The position numbers and the translations under genes are program-made. The notes beneath the pieces were generated by a model. The model was given only the letters and a program-made list of their open reading frames with translations. It made no database searches and was not told the DNA's origin. DNA of 64,000 bases, taken from contig CAVXTQ010000011.1 in assembly GCA_963764675.1 (NCBI GenBank), positions 868,001 to 932,000 on the forward strand. The letters run 5' to 3'. Every line of letters starts with the position of its first letter. Within the stretch, counting starts at the first letter, position 1. This document shows, one piece after another, positions 38,304 through 46,703 of the stretch. This DNA comes from Acidiferrum sp963764675 (lineage in GTDB: Bacteria; Acidobacteriota; Terriglobia; Acidiferrales; UBA7541).

Positions 38304-38752
38304 CGCTCCTTGCCCTGCGAAGCCAAGTCACGCTTTCCAACAAAGATGGGCAGCTCCTCTAATTTTACGCCTATGGCTGCGGTTCGCAATGCATTTTGCA
38401 TCGAAGCGGGGAGTTTAGGCAGGTCCCCATCCGCGAAGTAACTTAACGCGCGGAGAGTCGTTCTGGGCTCAAATTGGTCGCCATAGATGGCCTTCGCCAA
38501 ACTGATGCCATTTCTCAGTAGGGCTGCGATGTCGCGATAGTCCTTTCCTTCTGCGCGCGTCTGTACTACGGCCATTTTGCATCCCGCAACGTCCAGTAGG
38601 GAAGCCACCTGAACTCCATTGTCATTTGCCGCATCCGGACTGGACACCCGTGTTAGTCCTAAGGCGCAGACGGAATAGGCAAGATCCACGCGCGTCTCGT
38701 CGCCGCCGTAGATTGGCTTCGCGCGGAAGTGACCGATACTTTGGAAATTCAA
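38300..38752 (-). CDS. Truncated AbiEii/AbiGii-type nucleotidyltransferase
   Basis: 150 codons from a TTG. The readable part, DVAGCKMAVVQTRAEGKDYR then DIAALLRNGISLAKAIYGDQ and TTLRALSYFADGDLPKLP, matches the C-terminal half of AbiEii-like toxins, with the conserved K-D-Y-x-D-I segment. The N-terminal GS-x10-DxD active site is missing: upstream minus-strand frames stop or lack it. It is therefore a 5'-truncated copy, probably inactive. Confidence 0.6.
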   Translation of the reverse strand: MNFQSIGHFRAKPIYGGDETRVDLAYSVCALGLTRVSSPDAANDNGVQVASLLDVAGCKMAVVQTRAEGKDYRDIAALLRNGISLAKAIYGDQFEPRTTLRALSYFADGDLPKLPASMQNALRTAAIGVKLEELPIFVGKRDLASQGKER

Positions 38753-38835
38753 ACAGCAATGGCTCTGGACGCCGAAAACAGGCGGGAGGCCAAAGTTGCC
38801 TCGGCGGTGCCGGAGGGTGTCATTTGCTTTTTAAC

Positions 38836-38923
38836 TTGACAAGAGCATGCCTTGTGCGTAATACGGTTCCCCACACTTTATAAAGTCTGTATGTACAGTA
38901 CTATAGGGTTGCATACAGCATGC
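38836..38923 (+). promoter_or_regulatory. trb operon promoter with operator boxes
   Basis: TTGACA (38836-38841), 17-bp spacer, TAATAC (38859-38864). Downstream are the perfect inverted repeat CTGTA-TG-TACAG (38887-38898) and GCATACAGCATGC (38911-38923). CTGTATGTA also follows the traG promoter at 35238-35246. These are likely operator sites shared by the two transfer operons. Confidence 0.7.
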
Positions 38924-38964
38924 TAGTGGTAGGTCGATTGATCCTGGACATTGGTACCACGGAA

Positions 38965-39981
38965 ATGCAAGAACTTCAGCAAGTCACCGAACGCCGCAAT
39001 GAAAAGCTGGTCCGGGAACTCGGGCCGCTCGTCGCTTCCTGCCTTGAAGACCATCACACCGAAGATATCTTGCTGAACCCCGATGGCCGGGTGTGGGTGA
39101 AGCGCACGCACCAGGATTTTGAGGTTGTAGGCTCGATGCTTTCCGCGCAAGCCTTGAGCGCGTTCGGCACGATTGCGGCGATTCGCGACACGGTCATCAA
39201 TCACGACAATCCCATTCTTGAAACGGAACTGCCCACGGATGGGAGCCGCTTCGAAGGATTGATCCCCCCTGTGGTGCGGCAGCCGGTATTCGCGATCCGG
39301 CAACGCCCTCATCGCGTGTTCACTCTGAGTGACTACGAAACCGCGGGAATTCTAACGGACAAGAGTGATGAACTGAACCGCCAGCGCCATCGCGATTATT
39401 TTGTGGAGCTAGTACGTGGCAAACGTCACGCGGAAGTGATCCGCGCCGCGATAGCACAGCGGAAAAATATTCTGGTTGCCGGGTCAACGGGTTCCGGCAA
39501 AACAACGTTCATCAATGCGGTCCTTGACGAACTGGCGGGCATTTCGCCGGACGATCGTGTGCTCATCATCGAAGACACGCCCGAATTGCAATGCAACGTA
39601 AAGAACTCGGTGGCGCTCCTCGCGGTGGGGCGCGTGTCGATGCTTGATTGCCTGCGCGCCTCTATGCGCCTGAAGCCGACACGGATTGTCGTGGGCGAAG
39701 TGCGCGGCGCGGAAGCGCTGAGCATGCTCAAAGCGTGGAACACCGGACACCCAGGCGGCGCGGCAAGCGTTCACGCAAACGACGCACACGGGGCATTGAT
39801 TCGCCTGGAAAGTCTGGTGGCGGAAGCGACCGCCGCACCGCAACAGCAATTGATCGCCGAAGCGGTGAATGTGGTCGTGTTCGTGGACGGCGAGCCAAGT
39901 ATTCGCGCGGGCCGCAAGGTCCGCGAGGTGGCGGTCGTTATGGGGTATCGCGACGGGGATTACGAGCTGGAGTACGTATAG
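38965..39981 (+). CDS. trbB: TrbB (VirB11-type) ATPase
   Basis: 339 aa from ATG 38965 (EEx MQELQQVTERRN); an in-frame ATG at 38920 adds 15 residues. Walker A is VAGSTGSGKTTFINAVL, followed by LIIEDTPELQC (Asp box), the His box and arginine finger region PTRIVVGEVRGAEALSML and NTGHPGGAASVHAN. It is a hexameric cytosolic motor of the Trb type IV secretion system. The gene is intact and is the first of the rightward operon. Confidence 0.92.
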   Translation: MQELQQVTERRNEKLVRELGPLVASCLEDHHTEDILLNPDGRVWVKRTHQDFEVVGSMLSAQALSAFGTIAAIRDTVINHDNPILETELPTDGSRFEGLIPPVVRQPVFAIRQRPHRVFTLSDYETAGILTDKSDELNRQRHRDYFVELVRGKRHAEVIRAAIAQRKNILVAGSTGSGKTTFINAVLDELAGISPDDRVLIIEDTPELQCNVKNSVALLAVGRVSMLDCLRASMRLKPTRIVVGEVRGAEALSMLKAWNTGHPGGAASVHANDAHGALIRLESLVAEATAAPQQQLIAEAVNVVVFVDGEPSIRAGRKVREVAVVMGYRDGDYELEYV

Positions 39982-39989
39982 GAGGCTCC

Positions 39990-40340
39990 ATGGAAAACGC
40001 AGAGCACAAGAGCTCGGAATGGATTCTCTGCAGCGGCGCGAGCCTGTTTTCGAGCGTTTTGTTTGTCACGGCTGCCGCAATGGTTGCGGTGGCGGCGCTT
40101 TGTCTCCTTCCTGGGATGGGGACACCGGAGATGGTTTTGCCTGGAGCAGGCCGCGTGGCGCTGGTGGTGATAGTTATGGTGTTGGGTTTTTCGGGTGTGC
40201 TCGTCAGCACGCTGTTGAACCTGCCGGACACAATGCGGCGGACGCTGGTGGTGTTGTTTGCGACGGCGCTTTTATGTTCAGGATTCGTTGCACTGGTGGG
40301 GTGGTTTGCCGTCAGTGGAGCGAGTAGTTGCTGGTTGTGA
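39990..40340 (+). CDS. Small membrane protein between trbB and trbC
   Basis: 116 aa, ATG with GGAGG 8 nt before it. Three hydrophobic segments (LFSSVLFVTAAAMVAVAAL; GRVALVVIVMVLGFSG; LVVLFATALLCSGFVALVG). Canonical trb operons have no gene here. It has no known motif. Being inside the operon suggests a role in the mating channel or exclusion, but nothing proves it. Confidence 0.65.
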   Translation: MENAEHKSSEWILCSGASLFSSVLFVTAAAMVAVAALCLLPGMGTPEMVLPGAGRVALVVIVMVLGFSGVLVSTLLNLPDTMRRTLVVLFATALLCSGFVALVGWFAVSGASSCWL

Positions 40341-40366
40341 ATCTCAACACGAAAGGAAAAAACGAA

Positions 40367-40714
40367 ATGAAAGTATTCAGGAGAAGAGTGGAATGGCGGC
40401 GTCTCGCAGCCGCACACAGGTTTGCTGACGCTGGCGTCGCTGGCTCCTCAGTCTGCCCGCATCCGCGGCGGCTGGCGGACAAGCATTGCCCTGGGAAGCT
40501 CCGCTGACTCGTCTGCAACAGTCGTTGAGCGGTCCCGTGGCGGGTGCGATCGCGATTATCGCACTGGTGGCGATCGGCGTAACGCTGGTGTTTGGCGGTG
40601 AATGGAATGAATTTGCTCGCGCGTGCGGTTTACGCCGTCTGCGCCATCGCTTTCATCATCTCCGCGGCTGCCTTGCTCGGGGGCTTGTTCGCGGTAGGCG
40701 CTGCGGTGGTTTAG
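40367..40714 (+). pseudogene. trbC: TrbC pilin, frameshifted
   Basis: ATG 40367 follows AAAGGAA. The pilin can be reconstructed over three frames: LLTLASLAPQSA (signal region), then QALPWEAPLTRLQQSLSGPV and GAIAIIALVAIGVTLVFGGE, then AVYAVCAIAFIISAAALLGG ending GAAVV at TAG 40712-40714. Two hydrophobic helices, as in cyclised VirB2/TrbC pilins. Frame changes are near 40430-40470 and 40625. As sequenced no complete pilin is made. Confidence 0.7.
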
Positions 40715-40716
40715 CA

Positions 40717-41028
40717 ATGAACGGACCACGGGAAGTACCGTTTCACGAGTCGGCAAACCGGCCGCAATTGTTGATGGGCGGGGACCGGGAATTGATTTTG
40801 GTCTCCGCCATCCTCGCGGCGATGTTGGTTTTTGCGGTGATGAAGTGGTGGAGCATTCTTGCCGGGCTCGTTCTGTGGCTGATCGCGGTGGGGGTTCTCG
40901 CGCGCATGGCCAAGGTGGACCCCCTCTTGCGTCACGTCTATATCCGGCACATTCGTTATCGGGATTTCTATCCCGCCAAGAGCCGGATGTCCGCTCCTCC
41001 CACTACAACCCCCGCGAATTGGAGATGA
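40717..41028 (+). CDS. trbD: TrbD (VirB3-like) membrane protein
   Basis: 103 aa, intact. The central helical pair (LVSAILAAMLVFAVMKWWSI, then LAGLVLWLIAVGVLARMAKV) and the following DPLLRHVYIRHIRYRDFYPA are the VirB3/TrbD signature. It is 2 nt behind the trbC stop and 3 nt before trbE. Confidence 0.85.
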   Translation: MNGPREVPFHESANRPQLLMGGDRELILVSAILAAMLVFAVMKWWSILAGLVLWLIAVGVLARMAKVDPLLRHVYIRHIRYRDFYPAKSRMSAPPTTTPANWR

Positions 41029-41031
41029 ACC

Positions 41032-43503
41032 ATGCCCCTTATTGAACAGCGCCGTCACGCGATTGGATTAGCCGACCTGCTTCTCTACGACTCCCTGATT
41101 GAGGACGGGATTCTACTGCTGCAGGACGGCGGGCTGCTTGCAGCTTGGAAGTTTCAAGGACCGGATCTCGGTTCCGCGACGAACGGAGAGATGGCGGCGC
41201 TGAGCGGGCGCTTGGGAGCCCTGCTCCGGCTTGGCGGAGGCTGGATGGTGCAGTGTGACAGCGTTCGCGCCCCGGCTCCCGGCTATCCCGAACATCAAGA
41301 GTTCCCGGATTCGGTTACAAAGATCATCGACGATGAGCGTCGCGAGCAGTTCATGTCTGAGGGCGTGCATTTCGAAAGCGACTACTACCTTTCGCTGACC
41401 TACCTTCCCCCCATTGCGCGAGAAGAAAAGATCAAAGGATGGATGTTTGAGGGCATGAAGGACCAGCGAGGGAATGCCGCGCGTATCGTGGATTATTTCA
41501 AGAGCCGCATTGCAAGTTTCGAGGATGTTTTCAAGTCGTTGTTCGCTGTAACGCGCTTGAAAGCGGTACGCACGAAAGACACTGCCGGCAATCCAGTGGT
41601 TCACGACGAATTGCTGCGCTACGTGCATCGCTGTGTGTCATGGAAAGATCATCCCATCCGGCTTCCCGAATTTCCGGTGTATCTGAACGACACGCTGGCG
41701 ACGGAGGATTTCGTAGGCGGTTTGACGCCACGCATTGGGCGTAAGCATCTGCGTGTGGTGGCCATCGATGGATTCCCCAAAGCGAGCGTGCCGGGAATTC
41801 TCGCGGCGCTCGATACGTTGCCGATCGAATACCGCTGGAACACGCGGGCAATTCTGATGGACCCGGAAGAGGCGCGTTCGTTCCTCGATAAGGTCCGCAA
41901 GAAATGGCGTTCGAAGATGCGCGGCCTTAAAGACCAGATCATGCAAACGCAGACCGGGGCCGTGAACCTGCACGCGCAAGAGATGAGCATCGATGCGGAA
42001 GAGGCCATGAGTGTTGCAGCCGCGGGGGACGTTCTTTTCGCGCAATACACCACAACAGTGATTTGCGGCGATGAGGATGAGGCCGGCGTCGAGGAAGCCG
42101 TCGCGCTGGTTGCGAAGACGGTGCAAAACTTGGGCTTCTCGGCGCGGATCGAAGACGTGAACAGCGTCGAGGCCTGGAGGGGGAGCCTTCCTGGGGATGG
42201 TTATCGCAATGTGAGGCGGGTTGTCTTGCATACGCTGAACCTCGCGGACCTTCTTCCGATAAGCGCGGTGTGGGCTGGAAATAAAGAGAATCCCTGCCCG
42301 TTCTATCCGCCGAAAAGCCCGCCGCTGTTGTACGCGGCGACGACGGGTTCGACTCCGTTCCGCTTCAATCTGCACTGCGGGGATATCGGGCACACCTTCA
42401 TGGTGGGTCCGCCAGGCTCGGGAAAATCAACGTTCCTCGGATTCATCGTTGCGCAGTTCTTCCGGTATCCCCGCGCGCAAGTGTTCGCTTTCGATAAGGG
42501 CTATTCGCTCGCGGTGCTGACGCGTGCCTGCGGCGGCGAGTTTTACGATCTCGGCGGTGAGACCGATGGATTGTCGTTTTATCCATTGGCGGACCTCGCC
42601 GATGACAGCGACCTGGCCTGGGCGAATAGCTGGATCGAAAAACTCTGCACGCTCGGTGGTCTCGACATGAAGCCCCATCACCGCAACGCGGTGGCGGACG
42701 CCATGAAGTTGACGCAAGGCTCGCCGCGGCGGACGCTGACCGATTTTCTGGCGACGGTGCAGGACAAGGAAGTTCGGTCGGCGCTCGAAGTCTACACACT
42801 GAGCGGACCACTCGGCCGTCTGCTCGATGCGGATAAGGATGGGTTGCGGGACGGCCGCATGATGGTATTCGAGATGGACAACCTCATGAAGTACGGCGAT
42901 GGCAATAGCAAGGCCACGGTTGCGGTGCTGCTGTACTTGTTCCGGCGAATTCAGAAAAAACTGGATGGGCGTCCCACACTCATTGTTCTCGATGAGGCGT
43001 GGGTCTATCTGCGGGATGAGTTGTTCCGCGAATACCTGCGCGACTGGCTGAAGACCTTGCGTAAGCTGAATGCGGTTGTCGTTCTCGCGACGCAAAATCT
43101 CTCCGACATCTTCAATTCCGGCATCAGCGATGTGGTTATGGAAGCGTGCCCCACGAAAATCCTGCTGGCTAACGCGGAGGCAGCGAACGTGCAGTCGCGC
43201 CGCTTGTATGAAGCGGTGGGCCTCAATGACCGGGAGATCCAGATCGTTCAGGGCGCTATTCCGAAGCGCCAGTATTACGTGGTTTCGCCAGAGGGTCGTC
43301 GTCTGATTTCGCTGGGACTTGGCGGCGTTGCGCTTGCGTTTGTCGGCGTGAACAGTCCGGACGACCGCAAAAAAGCGGAGGAGGTCATGCGCGCCCATCC
43401 CCGAACCTGGCAAGCGGAGTGGTTGCGCCAACGAGGCCGCTCGGATTGGGCGGACTGGTGGCGTGAAGTTGAGGGTGTTCTTGAAAGGAGAGTATCGGCA
43501 TGA
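41032..43503 (+). CDS. trbE: TrbE (VirB4-type) conjugative ATPase
   Basis: 823 aa, intact and of normal length. It opens with LIEQRRHAIGLADLLLYDSL. Walker A is MVGPPGSGKSTFLGFIV near residue 460, Walker B LIVLDEAWVYLRDE near 650, then LRKLNAVVVLATQNLSDI. It powers pilus assembly and DNA transfer with TrbB and TraG. The stop overlaps trbJ as ATGA (43500-43503). Confidence 0.95.
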   Translation: MPLIEQRRHAIGLADLLLYDSLIEDGILLLQDGGLLAAWKFQGPDLGSATNGEMAALSGRLGALLRLGGGWMVQCDSVRAPAPGYPEHQEFPDSVTKIIDDERREQFMSEGVHFESDYYLSLTYLPPIAREEKIKGWMFEGMKDQRGNAARIVDYFKSRIASFEDVFKSLFAVTRLKAVRTKDTAGNPVVHDELLRYVHRCVSWKDHPIRLPEFPVYLNDTLATEDFVGGLTPRIGRKHLRVVAIDGFPKASVPGILAALDTLPIEYRWNTRAILMDPEEARSFLDKVRKKWRSKMRGLKDQIMQTQTGAVNLHAQEMSIDAEEAMSVAAAGDVLFAQYTTTVICGDEDEAGVEEAVALVAKTVQNLGFSARIEDVNSVEAWRGSLPGDGYRNVRRVVLHTLNLADLLPISAVWAGNKENPCPFYPPKSPPLLYAATTGSTPFRFNLHCGDIGHTFMVGPPGSGKSTFLGFIVAQFFRYPRAQVFAFDKGYSLAVLTRACGGEFYDLGGETDGLSFYPLADLADDSDLAWANSWIEKLCTLGGLDMKPHHRNAVADAMKLTQGSPRRTLTDFLATVQDKEVRSALEVYTLSGPLGRLLDADKDGLRDGRMMVFEMDNLMKYGDGNSKATVAVLLYLFRRIQKKLDGRPTLIVLDEAWVYLRDELFREYLRDWLKTLRKLNAVVVLATQNLSDIFNSGISDVVMEACPTKILLANAEAANVQSRRLYEAVGLNDREIQIVQGAIPKRQYYVVSPEGRRLISLGLGGVALAFVGVNSPDDRKKAEEVMRAHPRTWQAEWLRQRGRSDWADWWREVEGVLERRVSA

Positions 43504-44210
43504 AAAAAGTAATGGTGTTCACGGTCGTGTTGTCCCTGCTGTTTTTGGGCGTTCCAGCGCCTACGAATGCGGGAGTAGTGGCGGGTGTGGCAACAGAATG
43601 GACACAGATTCTAAATCACGTCCAACTGATTATGGGCTACATCCGGCAAGGGCTTCAGCTCGAAAACGAACTGAAGCAATACGCAGAGCAGTTGAAACAG
43701 GGGCGGGTGTTGCCGCAACAGCTCTTTGGTCCTATCCAGCAGGATCTATCGCAGCTCGCGCAAGTCGTTCAAGGCGGGCAAGCCCTGGCGTATTCGATGG
43801 GCAATCTCGATGCGCAGTTTCGCAATACGTTCCCGGGCTACAGTTTCCGCACCTCCGGATATTTTAGCGACTACAAGAAATGGTCGCAGACCTCGCTCGA
43901 TACCACGATGAACTCGTTGCGGGCCGTGGGCTTGCAAGGCCAGCAACTGAACAATGCACAAGCCGTGCTCGCCCAGCTTCGCACGATGTCCACGGGCGCA
44001 GGCGGGCAGATGCAGGCGGTTGAGGTGGGGAATCAGATTGCCGAACAGCAGGTGGAACAACTGATGGCACTTCGGCAGTTGATGTTGACAGACCTACAGA
44101 GTAAACAAGCATATCAGGCGGAGCAGATTCAGAAGGAACAAGCGGATAAAGCGGCTCTGGAGCAAGTGTTTGGAACGCACCCGCTAGTGACCGATCAGAA
44201 AAAATACTAA
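43500..44210 (+). CDS. trbJ: TrbJ (VirB5-like) minor pilus component
   Basis: 236 aa. Signal peptide (VVLSLLFLGVPAPTNA), then a Gln-rich coiled-coil body (HVQLIMGYIRQGLQLENELK, LKQGRVLPQQLFGP) and VEVGNQIAEQQVEQLMALRQ with LQSKQAYQAEQIQKE. This is the VirB5/TrbJ profile. It sits in the normal operon position and is intact. Confidence 0.88.
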   Translation: MKKVMVFTVVLSLLFLGVPAPTNAGVVAGVATEWTQILNHVQLIMGYIRQGLQLENELKQYAEQLKQGRVLPQQLFGPIQQDLSQLAQVVQGGQALAYSMGNLDAQFRNTFPGYSFRTSGYFSDYKKWSQTSLDTTMNSLRAVGLQGQQLNNAQAVLAQLRTMSTGAGGQMQAVEVGNQIAEQQVEQLMALRQLMLTDLQSKQAYQAEQIQKEQADKAALEQVFGTHPLVTDQKKY

Positions 44211-44227
44211 CTCCGCGGGGAGACGAC

Positions 44228-44554
44228 ATGAAACGAGCATGGATGGCGGTTTCGATTCTAGTTCTTGTAGGTGCACCGGTGGGTTGCAAGAAGGCGGAGC
44301 CGCCAAGCCCAATCGTAAAAAAGGTCGAGGATGCGGGATCTGGGGATTTGTCTCAGGCTAGCACGAAGTCGATCACCGATTGGTTCAATAAACACCAGGA
44401 CCTGGCAAAAGAAATCAAGAAGGAATGCTTAGAAGTGAAGGATTCGAAGCCGGCAAATTGGCGCGACACAACAGAGGGTCGCGTGTGCAGTGCGGCTATC
44501 TCGTCAACGATGATCGGAAATGAACCAATACAGACAGACGACAAGAAGTATTGA
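44228..44554 (+). CDS. Entry exclusion-like lipoprotein (EexN/TrbK type)
   Basis: 108 aa. Lipobox VGAPVGC with Cys20. The mature part, SITDWFNKHQDLAKEIKKEC, then WRDTTEGRVCSAA, has the W-x3-H-x2-L-x11-C and later C spacing of EexN-type exclusion lipoproteins. It would block redundant entry of a second element copy. The position between trbJ and trbL matches trbK in IncP and Ti systems. Confidence 0.75.
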   Translation: MKRAWMAVSILVLVGAPVGCKKAEPPSPIVKKVEDAGSGDLSQASTKSITDWFNKHQDLAKEIKKECLEVKDSKPANWRDTTEGRVCSAAISSTMIGNEPIQTDDKKY

Positions 44555-44643
44555 GGTGAGGACATGAGCGGGCAAGCGCAGAGGGCACTGGCGTTTCTGC
44601 ATGGTATTGAGCCATGTGATTGTGATTGGCGTTGTTCTTTTGA

Positions 44644-45855
44644 GTGCCGACCGCTCTCGCGCATGCTCAAGGGCCTAATTCCGTAAACGGCCCATCAAGC
44701 ATTCTCGACGAATATAAAGGTCTCCAAAACGGCTGGATAACAAAGCTCCTGGGTGCGGCGCAGCGGCTTTTCTTCTTGCTTGCTGGCATCGAAGTAGCTT
44801 GGAGCTTCACTCTTCTAGCCATCGAAAAAGCCGATTTCCAGGCGCTCACCGCGACCATCGTTCGCAAGATCATGTGGATCGGGATTTTCTACGCCATCCT
44901 GCTCTATGGCGTTACTCCCGGGGGAGGCGGGTGGATTCCCGCCATCATCGACAGCTTTCATATCCTCGGCCAAAACGCATCGTCCGTAGGCCCTCTCGGG
45001 CCGAGCGCCATCGTTGGCTTTGGCGTGAATATGTGCGTCGATCTTCTTTATTCACTGAAGGGTGCGGATTTTCTGACGAGTTTTGCGAGCAGCATGGCAC
45101 TCGTTTTCTGTGCCGTCGTCATTTTCATTGCGTATCTCGCTATAGCGATTCAATTCGTAGTGGCGATGGTGGAAAGCTATCTCGTTATCGGTGCAGGAGT
45201 GATTTTTCTTGGATTCGGCGGGTCGCGGTGGACTGCGGCGTATGTGGAGCGATACATCGCCTACGCCGTCTCGGTCGGCATGAAAATCCTCGTTCTTTAT
45301 TTGCTGGTGGGAGCAGGGATGACGGTCTCTCAGGGCTGGATACAGGTCGCACAAAATGCCGCTACGTCGACCGACCCCGCCCGAACTGGATTTGACTTGG
45401 CTGCCGCTGCGGTGATGTTCCTCTGTGTTTGCTGGATGTCTCCCAAAATCTCTTCCGCAATGCTGGGTGGCGTGGCTTCGATGAGCGGCGGCGACCTGAC
45501 AGGCGTTGGCATGGGTGTGGGCCTGGCCGCAGTGGGTGCAGGTGTGGTTGCGACGCAATATGCAACGCGCGGCTCCGATGCTTTGTCGAAAGTGAAGAGA
45601 AGCAGTAGCCGCTGGATCACGCGGGTCAGGTGGCGGCGGCTCGAACGGAGCCAACGGTGCGCCACCCCGACCAGGTGGAAGCGGCGGGAATGGAAGCGGA
45701 CCAAGCTTCCCGAGTGGAGGGGGATCTTCGGCCGCGACGCAAAACGGCATGCCAGGTGGCGCAAATCAACCCGCGCCGCCGTCGCGCCCTCCTGCAGCCC
45801 AAACGACGGGTCAGCAACCCGGCCCACCCCGATCCGCGGCAGCTGGTGCGAATGA
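44644..45855 (+). CDS. trbL: TrbL (VirB6-like) channel protein, C-terminus frameshifted
   Basis: 403 codons as read. The membrane region is sound (FLLAGIEVAWSFTLLAIEKA, MWIGIFYAILLYGVTPGGGG, FVVAMVESYLVIGAGVIFLG, MKILVLYLLVGAGMTVSQGW). After ALSKVK near 45600 the frame is lost. The real C-terminus resumes one base over as a Gly/Ser/Pro-rich tail and ends SVRIPHDGTSHAPPHASTGH before TAA 45980-45982, two bases before trbF. The N-terminal leader also appears shifted: an upstream frame has IVIGVVLLSA. Confidence 0.85.
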   Translation: MPTALAHAQGPNSVNGPSSILDEYKGLQNGWITKLLGAAQRLFFLLAGIEVAWSFTLLAIEKADFQALTATIVRKIMWIGIFYAILLYGVTPGGGGWIPAIIDSFHILGQNASSVGPLGPSAIVGFGVNMCVDLLYSLKGADFLTSFASSMALVFCAVVIFIAYLAIAIQFVVAMVESYLVIGAGVIFLGFGGSRWTAAYVERYIAYAVSVGMKILVLYLLVGAGMTVSQGWIQVAQNAATSTDPARTGFDLAAAAVMFLCVCWMSPKISSAMLGGVASMSGGDLTGVGMGVGLAAVGAGVVATQYATRGSDALSKVKRSSSRWITRVRWRRLERSQRCATPTRWKRREWKRTKLPEWRGIFGRDAKRHARWRKSTRAAVAPSCSPNDGSATRPTPIRGSWCE

Positions 45856-45984
45856 TTCCTTCCTCAGTGCGCTCGAACGTACGACAGCGCGCGCGCACTA
45901 TGCGATGAACAGCGTTCGCATTCCGCACGACGGAACGTCTCATGCGCCACCGCACGCTTCGACAGGGCACGGTGACAGCTAACT

Positions 45985-46695
45985 ATGAGAGGTGGAGCGG
46001 TGGCTAAGCCAATTGCACTCACGCAGCAGTCGAGTTCGAAAGAAGAGTCCTTCGGTAGTCCCTATTTGGTCGCACGGAGAGAGTGGGACGAACGCTACGG
46101 CGGTTTGATTAAGCGTGCGCAGCAGTGGCGTGGAGCTGCGGTCCTGGCGCTTCTCGTGGCTCTTGCCGAGGCCATCGTCATTATTGGTGTGGCGACACGT
46201 CCCCGAATTGCTCCGTATGTGGTGGCTGTCGATTCTCTCGGCCGTGTGGCCGCGGCGGGTGCCATCGATCGGACTTCTCCCATTGATGAGCGCATGAAGC
46301 AGGCGGCAATCACGCAATGGGTGCAGGACATGCGCGGCGTCACCAGCGACGGTCTGGCCGAGCGTGCTGCGATCGATCACGTATACGCGATGATTGGCAG
46401 TCAGAGCGCGGCGCAAACAATCGTCACCGACTATTTCCGAGCAAATCAACCCTTCGAGCGGGGTTCCCGCGAAACAGTGCAGGTGGAAGTGAACGCAATC
46501 CTCCCGAATTCACCGCACAGCTATGAAGTCGATTGGACGGAAACGCAGCGCACTCTCGACGGCAAACCGATCTCCTCGGACAAGTGGAGAGGCATTTTCA
46601 CCGTGGCGATCAATCCGCCAACGGATGAGGCGGTTCTAAGAGTGAATCCGTTCGGGATCTACATCATGGATATTACGTGGTCGAAAGTTCTGTGA
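45985..46695 (+). CDS. trbF: TrbF (VirB8-like) protein
   Basis: 236 aa, intact. ATG 45985, or GTG 46000 with AGAGGTGGAG upstream. One inner membrane helix (AAVLALLVALAEAIVIIGV), then the NTF2-like periplasmic domain: PRIAPYVVAVDSLGRVAAAG, DGLAERAAIDHVYAMIGSQS and EVDWTETQRTLDGKPISSDK. It is the VirB8 assembly factor. Position and length are canonical. Confidence 0.9.
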   Translation: MRGGAVAKPIALTQQSSSKEESFGSPYLVARREWDERYGGLIKRAQQWRGAAVLALLVALAEAIVIIGVATRPRIAPYVVAVDSLGRVAAAGAIDRTSPIDERMKQAAITQWVQDMRGVTSDGLAERAAIDHVYAMIGSQSAAQTIVTDYFRANQPFERGSRETVQVEVNAILPNSPHSYEVDWTETQRTLDGKPISSDKWRGIFTVAINPPTDEAVLRVNPFGIYIMDITWSKVL

Positions 46696-46703
46696 GGGAC
46701 ACT

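Noticed and set aside
42427..43431. 334-codon minus-strand frame inside trbE
   Set aside because: Shadow of the VirB4 ATPase region.
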